NCBI GenBank assembly: GCA_947176915.1
Contig: CAMWSM010000001.1
Location: forward strand, 62,001-126,000
Reading direction: 5' to 3'
DNA from: an uncultured Porphyromonadaceae bacterium
GTDB taxonomy: Bacteria > Bacteroidota > Bacteroidia > Bacteroidales > Muribaculaceae
Length of the DNA stretch: 64,000 nucleotides
Positions 1-9,145 of this stretch are shown piece after piece (the stretch's first letter is position 1; the number at the start of each line of letters is the position of its first letter). The translations under genes were made by a program, and so were the position numbers. The notes beneath the pieces are model-generated. The model was not told the origin of the DNA. It made no database searches and worked only from the letters and a program-made list of their open reading frames with translations.

Positions 1-882
1 GACTCTACTTCCGTTCGCGGGAAAGTTGAGAACGCAGTTTCAGGTGAAAATAAGGTAACATACAAGGGAGATGCCAAGGAGCATCCCGTTGTCTATCTAC
101 CCGTCTTTCCGGGCACCAACTGCGACTATGACATGACCGCTTCTTTCGAGAAAGAGGGCGCGATCGTTACTTCGTCAGTATTTATCAATCTCTCACCGGA
201 GGATATTGAGAAATCCACATCTGATATGGCAGCGCATATAGATGCTTGTGATATTCTTGCTTTCTCAGGCGGTTTCTCTGAGGGAGACGAGCCCGACGGC
301 AGCGGAAAATTCATAGCATCGGTCATTATGAACGATAAGGTAAAAGCAGCCATCGAGCGTCTCATAGCACGCGGCGGACTTATCCTCGGCATCTGCAACG
401 GTTTCCAGGCACTTGTGAAATCAGGTCTGCTACCCTTCGGAAAAATCGGTGATCTGACTCCTAATTCCCCCACCCTTTTCCATAATGACATAAACCGTCA
501 TATCTCCCAGATAGTATCTACCCGTGTAGGCTCGGTTGCCTCCCCCTGGCTCAAAGGATTCAAACTCGGAGAACTCCATTCAATCGCAGCCTCTCACGGA
601 GAAGGTAAATTTGTTGCTGATGCCGAATTGGCAGCGACCCTCCGCAAAAACGGTCAGATTGCATTCCAATATGCCGACAGTGAAGGTAATGCCACCATGG
701 ACTCACCCGCTAATCCCAACGGCTCGACAGAGGCTATTGAGGGCATAATCTCACCTGACGGTCTCATTCTCGGAAAGATGGGACACTCCGAGCGCTATGA
801 GGATGGCCTCATGAAGAACATCTCAGGCAACAAGCGTCAGAATCTTTTCGCTAACGCAGTGGCTTATTTCAGGAAAAAATAA
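1..882 (+). CDS. purL: Phosphoribosylformylglycinamidine synthase, C-terminal part (5' end outside window)
   Basis: The reading frame is open from base 1, so only the last 293 residues are seen. They form the glutamine amidotransferase domain of the large single-chain PurL, which makes FGAM from FGAR, ATP and glutamine (fourth step of purine synthesis, cytosol). Visible motifs are FPGTNCDYD near fragment residues 36-44, the nucleophile cysteine in GICNGFQ (fragment residue 132), and the His/Glu pair in MGHSERYED near residue 262. An internal ATG at 133 lies after FPGTNCDYD inside the conserved domain and is not the start. It is followed by a small repeat element and then purM on the same strand. 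Identity is near certain; the N-terminal synthase domains cannot be judged. Confidence 0.96.
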   Translation, partial: DSTSVRGKVENAVSGENKVTYKGDAKEHPVVYLPVFPGTNCDYDMTASFEKEGAIVTSSVFINLSPEDIEKSTSDMAAHIDACDILAFSGGFSEGDEPDGSGKFIASVIMNDKVKAAIERLIARGGLILGICNGFQALVKSGLLPFGKIGDLTPNSPTLFHNDINRHISQIVSTRVGSVASPWLKGFKLGELHSIAASHGEGKFVADAELAATLRKNGQIAFQYADSEGNATMDSPANPNGSTEAIEGIISPDGLILGKMGHSERYEDGLMKNISGNKRQNLFANAVAYFRKK

Positions 883-888
883 TAAAAC

Positions 889-1048
889 GAGGGTGTAGCA
901 AAAAAAGCTTAATGTAATATAATGCTCGGGAGGTCTCGGCAAATATGTTGAGGAAATGGAGTTTCCTTATTATTGCATAGCGGGATTGCGGAGCAATCCC
1001 CTCCCAGGCATTACGGAAAAATAAGGTATCTTAATTTTGATACATCCT
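889..1048. mobile_element. MITE/REP-like element, copy 1 (between purL and purM)
   Basis: The left end GAGGGTGTAGCAAAA (from 889) is an imperfect inverted copy of the right end TTTTGATACATCCT (1035-1048). Inside lies the word GGGATTGCGGAGCAATCCC, itself a hairpin, followed by CTCCCAGGCATTAC. The same core and similar ends occur near 41511-41605 and 61434-61618. There is no coding capacity. It fills nearly the whole purL-purM spacer, so its hairpins would be transcribed in the purine operon. Target-site duplication is not clear. The non-autonomous mobile nature is inferred from terminal inverted repeats and dispersal. Confidence 0.65.
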
Positions 1049-1069
1049 ACTATAAAACATAATATAACA

Positions 1070-2095
1070 ATGGCAAAAAGTTATGAAGCTTCCGGCGTGA
1101 ATCTTGAGGCAGGCTACGAAGTAGTGAGCCGTATCAAGAAACATGTCGCATCTACAAATCGTCCCGGATGTATGGGCAACATCGGTGCTTTCGGAGGAAT
1201 GTTCGATCTTGGCAGCCTCGGCTACAAGCATCCTATCCTCGTCAGCGGCACGGACGGAGTAGGCACTAAACTTAAAATCGCTTTTGCTCTCGGCAAACAT
1301 GACACTATCGGCATTGATGCCGTTGCCATGTGTGTCAATGACGTGCTTGCCCAGGGTGCGGCTCCCCTGATATTCCTCGACTATGTGGCTGTGGGTAAAA
1401 ACCATCCGGAAGTGGTCGAAGCGATTGTTTCAGGAGTAGCCGAAGGGTGCCGTCAGGCAGGTTGTGCCTTGGTGGGCGGTGAAACAGCAGAGATGCCCGG
1501 CATGTATGATGAGGATGATTATGATATCGCCGGCTTTACGGTAGGTGCCGTAGAAAAAGAGAATCTAATCGACTGTTCCAAGGTGAAGGTTGGCGACGTG
1601 ATAGTAGGAATTGCATCTTCAGGGGTTCATTCCAACGGGTTCAGCCTCGTGCGTAAGATCGTGGCAGACAATAATCTTGATCTTAACAAGCCGGTTGAGG
1701 AATCGGGCGACCTGACACTCGGAGAAATGCTTCTCACCCCCACAAAGATATACTGCAAGCAGGTGCATGAAGTGTTGAAAGAGGTGGATGTCCATGGCAT
1801 CGCCCATATCACGGGAGGTGGTTTCGACGAAAATATCCCGCGTATATTGAAAGACGGGCAGGGTGTTGAAGTGGAAGAGGGCACCTGGGAAATACTTCCT
1901 GTCTTCAAATTCCTTGAAAAATATGGCAAAGTGCCTCATCGCGAGATGTTCAACATCTACAACATGGGCATAGGCATGGTTCTTGCGGTTGATGAGAAAG
2001 ATGCTGCCAAAGTGGTTGAGATTCTCAACAAAAACGGTGAAAAAGCAACAGTAATCGGCAAGGTGGTCGAAGGCACAGGAGTCACTATCAAATAA
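1070..2095 (+). CDS. purM: Phosphoribosylformylglycinamidine cyclo-ligase (AIR synthase)
   Basis: Converts FGAM and ATP to AIR, the step after PurL, as a cytosolic homodimer. The 341 residues match the usual PurM length. Visible motifs are GGMFDLG, the ATP-site stretch [31 protein letters not shown] and [11 protein letters not shown]. The ATG at 1070 was chosen over a TTG at 1037, because the upstream codons fall inside the repeat element and [17 protein letters not shown] is the natural beginning. There is no clear Shine-Dalgarno, as is usual in this phylum. It lies between purL and purN, 12 bp before purN, so co-transcription is likely. Confidence 0.96.
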   Translation: MAKSYEASGVNLEAGYEVVSRIKKHVASTNRPGCMGNIGAFGGMFDLGSLGYKHPILVSGTDGVGTKLKIAFALGKHDTIGIDAVAMCVNDVLAQGAAPLIFLDYVAVGKNHPEVVEAIVSGVAEGCRQAGCALVGGETAEMPGMYDEDDYDIAGFTVGAVEKENLIDCSKVKVGDVIVGIASSGVHSNGFSLVRKIVADNNLDLNKPVEESGDLTLGEMLLTPTKIYCKQVHEVLKEVDVHGIAHITGGGFDENIPRILKDGQGVEVEEGTWEILPVFKFLEKYGKVPHREMFNIYNMGIGMVLAVDEKDAAKVVEILNKNGEKATVIGKVVEGTGVTIK

Positions 2096-2107
2096 TTTGC
2101 CGCACTT

Positions 2108-2680
2108 ATGACGAAAAAGAGAATAGCGGTTTTTGCAAGTGGCAACGGCTCCAACTTCGAGGCAATCGTGAAGGCTTGCAACGAAGGGGCAGTGAATGCA
2201 GAGGTAGTGCTTTGCGTCACAGATCGTCCGGGTGCATTTGTTACTCAACGCGCCTATCGTGCAGCTGTACCTGTGGTGGAATTTCGTCCAAAAGATTATC
2301 CCTCGAAGGCTGATTTTGAGACTATGCTCCTCTCTCATCTGAAAGAGAAAGAAGTGGATCTGATTTGTCTTGCCGGATATATGCGCATTATTGGGGAAAC
2401 CCTTCTTGAAGCATACCCGGGAAGAATACTCAATATCCACCCATCCCTACTGCCGGCTTTCAAAGGGGCTGATGCAGTAGGGCAGGCAATGGCATACGGA
2501 GTTAAGGTGTTCGGGGTTACCGTGCATTATGTGGACTCCTCGCTCGATGGAGGGAAAATAATCGCTCAGGCAGCCATCTCCTACGAGGGAACTGATCGTG
2601 ATGATCTTGAGGCACTGATACATGCCCGCGAGCATATTCTTTATGCCGAAGCCATCAACAAGGTTCTTCCCACCATCTGA
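2108..2680 (+). CDS. purN: Phosphoribosylglycinamide formyltransferase (folate-dependent)
   Basis: Transfers the formyl group from 10-formyl-THF to GAR, giving FGAR. The 190-residue length is typical. Motifs seen are the N-terminal ASGNGSNFEAI phosphate-binding turn, the catalytic Asn/His in NIHPSLLPAFKG, and the Asp in HYVDSSLDGGKII. It starts 12 bp after purM, and purH follows 54 bp later. The window also encodes the formate-dependent isozyme PurT at 34.7 kb, so the organism carries both routes for this step. Confidence 0.96.
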   Translation: MTKKRIAVFASGNGSNFEAIVKACNEGAVNAEVVLCVTDRPGAFVTQRAYRAAVPVVEFRPKDYPSKADFETMLLSHLKEKEVDLICLAGYMRIIGETLLEAYPGRILNIHPSLLPAFKGADAVGQAMAYGVKVFGVTVHYVDSSLDGGKIIAQAAISYEGTDRDDLEALIHAREHILYAEAINKVLPTI

Positions 2681-2734
2681 CAAGATAACAGCAATCATTT
2701 TTCAAACTGAAAATATCATTAGAGAATAAAATAT

Positions 2735-4264
2735 ATGAGAGCTTTAATAAGCGTTAGCGACAAAACCGGCATAGTTGAGTTTGCCACAGCCTTGAAAAAC
2801 ATGGGCTGGGGGCTCATAGCTACCGGCGGCACATTGAAAGTGCTCCGCGAAAGTGGACTTGAAGTGTCCGATATTCAGGACATCACCGGCTTTCCCGAGA
2901 TTTGTGAAGGTCGTGTAAAAACCCTCCACCCTAAAGTGCATGGCGGACTTCTCGCTCGCCGAGACAGCGACGACCACATGCGTCAGATTGCCGAAAACGG
3001 CATCGAGACAATAGAAATGGTGTGTGTCAATCTTTATCCATTTGAAGCGACTATTGCCAAAGATGGAGTCACTATGGCAGATGCAGTAGAAAATATAGAC
3101 ATAGGCGGTCCCTCCATGCTTCGCAGCGCAGCCAAGAATTTCAGGGATGTAACCGTGGTTTGCGATCCCGCCGACTATGCTATGGTCATCGAGGAAATTG
3201 CGGCAAATGGCAACACCCTTCCCGAGACTCGTCTCAAGTTTTCAGCCAAGGCTTATACCCACACTGCTCTCTACGACAGTTGCATTGCAACCTATATGCG
3301 CCGGCAGGCAGGTCTTGATGAAAAACTTTTCCTCAGCTTCGATGCAATCCAGACTCTTCGCTACGGAGAAAATCCTCATCAGGCAGCCACTTTCTATCGC
3401 GCTCCCAAAGAGGTGTCTTATTCTGTAGCCCACGCCCGTCAGCTTGGAGGAAAGGAATTGAGCTATAACAATATTCAGGATGCCAACGCTGCCCTCAATA
3501 TCGTGCGTGAATTTACCGAACCATTCTGCTGCGCCCTCAAGCACATGAATCCATGTGGAGCCGGCATCGGCAAAGATCTTCTCGAAGCGTGGACTCGCGC
3601 ATACGAGGCAGACAAGGTCAGCATATATGGGGGAATCGTAGCAATGAACCGCCCTCTGACAGCTGAAGTGGCTCGCCAGATGAAGCCTATTTTCCTTGAA
3701 ATAGTAATGGCTCCCGCATTTGAGCCGGAAGCACTTGAAGTTCTCTCCTCCAAAAAGAATCTTCGTCTTCTGGAAGTTACAATGGATAACGTGCGCGAGC
3801 CGCAGAAACAATATGTCGGTGTCAACGGTGGTCTTCTGGTTCAGGATGCTGATGTGGAATGCAAGGATATTACTGCCGATATGTGCGTAACCGAGCGTAA
3901 ACCGACAGAGAAGGAACTTCAGGAGATGGACTTTGGCTGGAAAATCGTCAAGCACGTGAAGAGCAACGCCATTGTAGTGGTCAAGGATGGAGCTACTGCC
4001 GGAGTAGGCGCAGGTCAGATGAATCGCGTCGGTTCCGCTCAGATTGCACTTGAAGAGGCTAAGGCTGCCGGAATCACAGAAGGCCTTGTGCTTGCATCCG
4101 ACGGTTTCCTACCCTTTGGAGATACTGTTGAGCTTGCCTCAAAGTATGGGGTTACCGCTATTGTTCAGCCCGGCGGAAGCATTCGTGACGAAGATTCAAT
4201 CCGCGTGGCTAACGAGAAAGGGATAACCATGCTCTTCACCGGAATGCGTCATTTCAAACACTAA
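2735..4264 (+). CDS. purH: Bifunctional AICAR formyltransferase / IMP cyclohydrolase
   Basis: Catalyses the last two steps to IMP: formylation of AICAR with 10-formyl-THF, then ring closure. The 509 residues match the normal length. The N-terminal methylglyoxal-synthase-like domain begins MRALISVSDKTGIVEFA and contains GGRVKTLHPKVHGG-type sequence (here EGRVKTLHPKVHGG). The C-terminal formyltransferase domain carries the catalytic Lys-His in LKHMNPCGAG at about residues 269-270. It sits between purN and purD, with a 22-bp spacer to the purD start. Confidence 0.96.
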   Translation: MRALISVSDKTGIVEFATALKNMGWGLIATGGTLKVLRESGLEVSDIQDITGFPEICEGRVKTLHPKVHGGLLARRDSDDHMRQIAENGIETIEMVCVNLYPFEATIAKDGVTMADAVENIDIGGPSMLRSAAKNFRDVTVVCDPADYAMVIEEIAANGNTLPETRLKFSAKAYTHTALYDSCIATYMRRQAGLDEKLFLSFDAIQTLRYGENPHQAATFYRAPKEVSYSVAHARQLGGKELSYNNIQDANAALNIVREFTEPFCCALKHMNPCGAGIGKDLLEAWTRAYEADKVSIYGGIVAMNRPLTAEVARQMKPIFLEIVMAPAFEPEALEVLSSKKNLRLLEVTMDNVREPQKQYVGVNGGLLVQDADVECKDITADMCVTERKPTEKELQEMDFGWKIVKHVKSNAIVVVKDGATAGVGAGQMNRVGSAQIALEEAKAAGITEGLVLASDGFLPFGDTVELASKYGVTAIVQPGGSIRDEDSIRVANEKGITMLFTGMRHFKH

Positions 4265-4286
4265 TCCCCAACGCTTGTCTCCGGAT

Positions 4287-5552
4287 ATGGAAAAGAATAA
4301 AAAAGTACTCGTGGTTGGCAGCGGAGGTCGTTGCCATGCCATCGTGAAGGCACTCCGCAGATCTCCGCAGGTGGATAAGATATTCTGCGCGCCCGGCAAC
4401 GCAGGAATTGCCGAAGATGCCGAGTGTGTGGCAATCGGCGTGGAAAATGTGGATGCTTTGGTGGATTTTGCCAAAAAGAATGATATCGACCTTACGGTTG
4501 TAGGTCCGGAAGCGGCTCTCGCCAAAGGACTTGTTGATGCTATGGATGCCGCAGGACTTAAAGCTTTCGGTCCGACCAAAGCGGCAGCCCGCATTGAGAG
4601 CAGCAAGGAATTTGCCAAACAGATAATGGCTAAGTATAATGTTCCGACCGCTGCATACGAAGCATTCGATGATTTCGACAAAGCATGGGAATATGTCAAA
4701 AACCGACCCCTGCCCGCTGTAATAAAATATGACGGGCTGGCAGCCGGAAAAGGTGTAGTGGTAGCCCTGACCTATGAGGAGGCTGAGGCGGCATTACGCG
4801 ACATGCTTCTTGATGCCTCTTTCGGAAAAGGGCGTGTTGTAGTTGAGGATTTTCTCGACGGGCCGGAATTTTCATTCATGTGCGTCGTATCGGGCAACAA
4901 GGTTTATCCTCTTGCCGTAGCGCAAGACCATAAGCGTGCTTTCGATGGGGATAAAGGACCTAATACCGGTGGTATGGGAGCATATTCCCCCGTTCCTTTC
5001 GTAACGGAGGAGATTCGCTCAAAAGCTTTGGAGGAGATTATTCAGCGCACAGCCGATGCTTTGGTAGCCGAGGGAGTGCCTTTCAAGGGAGTGCTCTACG
5101 GGGGTCTTATTCTTACGAAAGAGGGTCCGAAAGTAATTGAGTTCAACGCCCGTTTCGGTGATCCCGAGACTGAGGTTGTCCTCCCGCGCCTTGAAAGCGA
5201 CATCTATGAGCTTTTTGAGGCTGCCGTAGAGGGGCGCGATTGTGAAACACAATGGAGCGATGATGCCTATCTGGGAGTTGTGCTTGCCTCGGAAGGTTAT
5301 CCCGGCAAATACGTGAAAGGTACTGAAATAAAGAATCTCGACAAGGTGGATGCGGAAGTATATCACATGGGCACCAAGCGAGAAGGAGATCGCCTTCTCA
5401 CCGCCGGAGGACGTGTCCTCATGGTAGTGGGCAAAGGGAAGAGCGTGGCTGAGGCAAATGAGAATGCCAAAAGGGAGATCGAGAAAATTGATTGCCCATC
5501 GTTATTCCATCGTACAGACATAGGAAAATGGGCGTTAGGCGGCAGACAGTAG
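4287..5552 (+). CDS. purD: Phosphoribosylamine-glycine ligase (GAR synthetase)
   Basis: ATP-grasp enzyme joining phosphoribosylamine and glycine to give GAR. It has 421 residues, the usual size. The ATG at 4287 is preferred over an in-frame TTG at 4275, since MEKNKKVLVVGSGGR is the standard beginning of the first Rossmann strand. The ATP-grasp core is visible as VIKYDGLAAGKGVVVA, followed by NTGGMGAYSP and the metal-binding EFNARFGDPE. The first loop reads GSGGRCHAI, where most family members have Glu-His after GSGGR. The role of that Cys is unknown. It sits 22 bp after purH. Confidence 0.95.
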   Translation: MEKNKKVLVVGSGGRCHAIVKALRRSPQVDKIFCAPGNAGIAEDAECVAIGVENVDALVDFAKKNDIDLTVVGPEAALAKGLVDAMDAAGLKAFGPTKAAARIESSKEFAKQIMAKYNVPTAAYEAFDDFDKAWEYVKNRPLPAVIKYDGLAAGKGVVVALTYEEAEAALRDMLLDASFGKGRVVVEDFLDGPEFSFMCVVSGNKVYPLAVAQDHKRAFDGDKGPNTGGMGAYSPVPFVTEEIRSKALEEIIQRTADALVAEGVPFKGVLYGGLILTKEGPKVIEFNARFGDPETEVVLPRLESDIYELFEAAVEGRDCETQWSDDAYLGVVLASEGYPGKYVKGTEIKNLDKVDAEVYHMGTKREGDRLLTAGGRVLMVVGKGKSVAEANENAKREIEKIDCPSLFHRTDIGKWALGGRQ

Positions 5553-5618
5553 GCATGAGAATAATTAGACTGACTCCAGACCTTAAGCCTGAGGCCTAAA
5601 ACCTAAAACCAACAAATT

Positions 5619-6473
5619 ATGATTATCAGCGGAACTCAATTAGCAAAAGAACTGAAGCAAGATGTGGCTCTCCGCGTTGCTGAAGTAAAAGAAAAATATG
5701 GAAGAGCACCCCACCTCGTAGTGATTCTTGTCGGCGAAGACCCGGCAAGCCAGTCATACGTAAAAGGGAAAGGGAGGGATGCTGAAGAGGTAGGATTCAA
5801 AAGCACCACCATTCTCCGTCCGGCAGATATTTCCGAGAAGGAACTTCTTGATATGATAGCCGAACTCAATGCGGATGATTCCGTAGATGGCGTGCTCGTT
5901 CAGCTTCCCTTGCCCAAGCACATTAATGAGGATAAGGTGATTGAGGCAATTGCAAAGGAGAAAGATGTAGATGGTTTTCATCCTGCAAATGTCGCTGCAT
6001 TATGGCAGAAACTTCCCTGCACCCTCCCCTGCACCCCGAAAGGAATCATCAAGATGCTTGACAAGGCAGGAGTAGATATTGAAGGGAAAAAGGCTGTCGT
6101 GATAGGACGCAGCAATATCGTAGGTCTCCCTGCCTCCAAGCTGCTGCTTGACAGAAATGCCACTGTAACCATCGCTCACAGCCGCACAAAAGATCTTGCC
6201 AAGGTTGCTTCCGAAGCTGACATTCTCGTGGTAGCCATCGGACGTCCGAAATTTGTTACAGCCGATATGGTAGGAGAAGGAGCAGCCGTGATTGACGTGG
6301 GTGTCAACCGGGATCCGGAGACGGGCAAACTCTGTGGCGACGTAGACTTTGAAGCCGTTAAAGATAAGGCGAGTGTCATAACTCCGGTGCCCGGAGGTGT
6401 AGGACCCATGACGCGCGCATGCCTTATGGAGAATACTCTTGAGTGTTTCCTTCGCAAAATGGAAAATAAATAA
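5619..6473 (+). CDS. folD: Methylenetetrahydrofolate dehydrogenase / methenyl-THF cyclohydrolase
   Basis: Makes 10-formyl-THF, the one-carbon donor needed by PurN and PurH, which explains its position inside the purine cluster. The 284 residues are typical. Motifs include the catalytic-site Tyr/Lys region SQSYVKGK, GVLVQLPLPKHI, the nucleotide-binding GRSNIVGLPASKLLL, and the family signature PVPGGVGPMTRA near the end. It is separated from purD by 66 bp holding reiterated CCTAAA-type words. purB starts 12 bp downstream. Confidence 0.95.
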   Translation: MIISGTQLAKELKQDVALRVAEVKEKYGRAPHLVVILVGEDPASQSYVKGKGRDAEEVGFKSTTILRPADISEKELLDMIAELNADDSVDGVLVQLPLPKHINEDKVIEAIAKEKDVDGFHPANVAALWQKLPCTLPCTPKGIIKMLDKAGVDIEGKKAVVIGRSNIVGLPASKLLLDRNATVTIAHSRTKDLAKVASEADILVVAIGRPKFVTADMVGEGAAVIDVGVNRDPETGKLCGDVDFEAVKDKASVITPVPGGVGPMTRACLMENTLECFLRKMENK

Positions 6474-6485
6474 TTCATAACAACA

Positions 6486-7781
6486 ATGATCGAAAGATAC
6501 GGAAGAGATATAATGCGTGAGGTATGGACGGAGGAGAACAAATTCCGTGCATACCTGAAAGTGGAGCTTCTGGCAGCAGAAGCATGGATGGAATTGGGCG
6601 TAGTGCCCAAGGAGGATGTTGAGAAACTCAACGCCAATGCCACATTCAACATCGACCGCATAAAAGAGATAGAACTTCAGACCCGGCATGACATCGTGGC
6701 GTTCACCCGCACCGTGAGCGAGAGCCTTGGCGAGGAACGCAAGTGGGTTCACTATGGGTTGACCTCAACAGATGTTGTGGACACAGCCAATGGCTATCTT
6801 TTCAAGCAGGCTGACGAAATCCTTATGAAGGATATTGAGGAGTTTATCGCTATGCTCGAAAAACAGGCAATTCGTTTCAAGAAACTTCCATGTATAGGCC
6901 GCACTCACGGCATCCATGCCGACATCACCTCGTTCGGTCTGAAATGGGTGCTCTGGCTGGCTGAGATGCGTCGCAATCTGGAGCGATTCAAAGAGGCAGC
7001 CAAGGGTGTTGAAGTAGGCAAAATCAGTGGAGCGGTGGGCAACTTCGCCAACATTCCACCCTTTGTTCAGGATTTCGTCTGTGAAAAATTAGGCATTGAG
7101 AGCTCAAAGGTGAGCACCCAGGTGATTCAGCGCGACCGCCACGCATACTATATGGCTACTCTCGCGCTTATAGGGGCAAGCCTTGAGCAGATGGCGCTTG
7201 AGGTAAGAAACCTTCAGCGCACGGAGGTGCATGAAGTGGAAGAGGCATTCGGCAAAGGTCAGAAGGGCTCCTCCGCTATGCCCCACAAGCGTAATCCGGT
7301 CAGCAGCGAGAATATCTGCGGATGTGCCCGAGTGCTGCGCGGATACATGGTTACGGCATACGAAAATGTCGCTCTCTGGCATGAACGCGATATCTCCCAC
7401 TCTGCCACTGAAAGAATTATAATGCCCGATGCCACGATACTTCTTGATTATATGCTTAACCGAATGAAGGGCATTCTTGAGAATATCGTAGTGTTTGAAG
7501 ACCAGATGATGGCAAATATCTACCGCACCAACGGTGTCATCTTCGCACAGCGTGTGATGAATGCCCTTATCGACAAGGGATTCGTTCGCGAAAAGGCATA
7601 CGACACAGTGCAGCCTATCGCAATGAAAGCGATGAGCATCGGGGCAAACTATCAAGATCTGCTCAAACAAGATCCCACCGTAATGGGGGCACTCACGGAG
7701 GAGGAACTTGATAATTGCTTCACTCTTGACTATTATTTCAAGAATATAGATCATATCTACAAACGTAATAATCTCGAATAA
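6486..7781 (+). CDS. purB: Adenylosuccinate lyase
   Basis: Removes fumarate from SAICAR and from adenylosuccinate, so it serves both IMP synthesis and the AMP branch. It has 431 residues. The fumarase/aspartase superfamily signature SSAMPHKRNPVSSEN is at about residues 261-275, and GRTHGIHAD (His site) and the TSTDVVDTA loop are also present. The gene ends 2 bp before purA (stop TAA, then TA, then ATG), so translational coupling with purA is likely. Confidence 0.96.
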   Translation: MIERYGRDIMREVWTEENKFRAYLKVELLAAEAWMELGVVPKEDVEKLNANATFNIDRIKEIELQTRHDIVAFTRTVSESLGEERKWVHYGLTSTDVVDTANGYLFKQADEILMKDIEEFIAMLEKQAIRFKKLPCIGRTHGIHADITSFGLKWVLWLAEMRRNLERFKEAAKGVEVGKISGAVGNFANIPPFVQDFVCEKLGIESSKVSTQVIQRDRHAYYMATLALIGASLEQMALEVRNLQRTEVHEVEEAFGKGQKGSSAMPHKRNPVSSENICGCARVLRGYMVTAYENVALWHERDISHSATERIIMPDATILLDYMLNRMKGILENIVVFEDQMMANIYRTNGVIFAQRVMNALIDKGFVREKAYDTVQPIAMKAMSIGANYQDLLKQDPTVMGALTEEELDNCFTLDYYFKNIDHIYKRNNLE

Positions 7782-7783
7782 TA

Positions 7784-9079
7784 ATGTCGGAAAGATTAGT
7801 AGTAATCGGCTCCCAGTGGGGTGATGAAGGTAAAGGGAAAATTACCGACTATTTCGCATGCCGTGCGGATATGGTAGTGCGTTATCAAGGTGGGAATAAT
7901 GCGGGCCACAGTGTGATGTTCAACGGCCACAAATATTCCTTGCAGAGCATACCCTCCGGGATTTTCAATCCTGCCACGGTCAATGTGATGGCAAACGGCA
8001 TGGTCGTGAATCCCGAAAGCGTTCTCGTGGAACTCGAAAAGCTTCACGCCCAAGGCATCACTGACTATCAGCTCTTCATATCCGATCGTGCGGCTATGGT
8101 AATGCCCTGGCATGCCGACCTTGACGGCGCTTACGAGAGCCTGAAAGGAGGCAAGCTTATAGGCACCACAAAGAAGGGCATCGGTCCGGCTTATTGCGAC
8201 AAATACAGCCGTGTGGGCCTTCGCATGGGCGACCTTCTTGAGCCTGAATATTTCGCAGAACGCCTTCACGACGCACTTCTGCAAAAGAATCTCGAATTGA
8301 AATCACTCGGATTGCCGGAATATGATTTCCAGACTGTCTACGATCGCTATATGGAGATAGCCAAAATCCTCGGACCGCGCATCATAGACACTTCAGCTCT
8401 TATTAACAAGGCTCTTCGCGAAGAGGGTAAGAAAATTCTCTTCGAAGGCGCGCAGGGCATGATGCTCTGCATCGACCACGGCACATATCCTTTCGTAACA
8501 TCCTCCACCCCCTCTTCGGCAAGTGTGCCTGTAGGAGCCGGCATCTCTCCTAAATGGATAGAGAATGTTGTCGGTGTGGCAAAGGCATACTGTACGCGGG
8601 TTGGAGAGGGACCGTTCCCGACTGAGCTTCATAACGAGATTGCCCACGAGATTCGTGAGCGCGGACATGAATACGGCACAGTTACCGGTCGTCCGCGCCG
8701 TGTGGGTTGGTTTGACGCAGTGGTAGCGCGCTATACCAGCCGTCTCGCAGGGATTGACTACTGGGCACTCATGCTCTTTGACGTTCTTTCCGGTCTTGAC
8801 AAAGTAAAGATTTGCACTCACTACGAACTTGACGGCGAGATAATCGAAACTCCCCCTTCCACCATAGCCAAGCTTGCACGCTGCAAACCGGTCTATATAG
8901 AAATGGAGGGCTGGAAAGAGGATATCTCCGGAATCAAGAGTTATGACGAACTCCCGGAAGCAGCCAAAGCATACGTTCGGAAGGTAGAGGAACTCACGGA
9001 AGTGCCGGTAGGTGTTATTTCTGTAGGACCGGACCGCTCTCAGACAATCCTCGTCTCTGAAAAATTGAAACATTTCTAA
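7784..9079 (+). CDS. purA: Adenylosuccinate synthetase
   Basis: GTP-dependent condensation of IMP with aspartate, the first committed step to AMP. The 431-residue length is standard. The N-terminal P-loop-like GSQWGDEGKGKITD lies at residues 9-22 with the catalytic Asp, and the switch region NNAGHSV follows. Later GTTKKGIGPAYCDK and GTVTGRPRRVGWFDAV form the IMP and GTP sites. Being directly coupled to purB makes an AMP-branch pair. guaB follows after a 66-bp pyrimidine-rich spacer. Confidence 0.96.
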   Translation: MSERLVVIGSQWGDEGKGKITDYFACRADMVVRYQGGNNAGHSVMFNGHKYSLQSIPSGIFNPATVNVMANGMVVNPESVLVELEKLHAQGITDYQLFISDRAAMVMPWHADLDGAYESLKGGKLIGTTKKGIGPAYCDKYSRVGLRMGDLLEPEYFAERLHDALLQKNLELKSLGLPEYDFQTVYDRYMEIAKILGPRIIDTSALINKALREEGKKILFEGAQGMMLCIDHGTYPFVTSSTPSSASVPVGAGISPKWIENVVGVAKAYCTRVGEGPFPTELHNEIAHEIRERGHEYGTVTGRPRRVGWFDAVVARYTSRLAGIDYWALMLFDVLSGLDKVKICTHYELDGEIIETPPSTIAKLARCKPVYIEMEGWKEDISGIKSYDELPEAAKAYVRKVEELTEVPVGVISVGPDRSQTILVSEKLKHF

Positions 9080-9145
9080 TTTCGCCGCTCTCCTCATCTT
9101 CTCTCCCCTATTCTCTCAACTCATAAACACTAAAACTGAATTGAA

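Noticed and set aside
1619..2440. Long antisense frame opposite purM/purN (273 residues), and similar long antisense frames opposite purH, purB, purA, guaB and the RelA/SpoT gene.
   Set aside because: Protein character is poor (Cys/His/Phe-rich, no motifs), and they lie wholly opposite certain genes.
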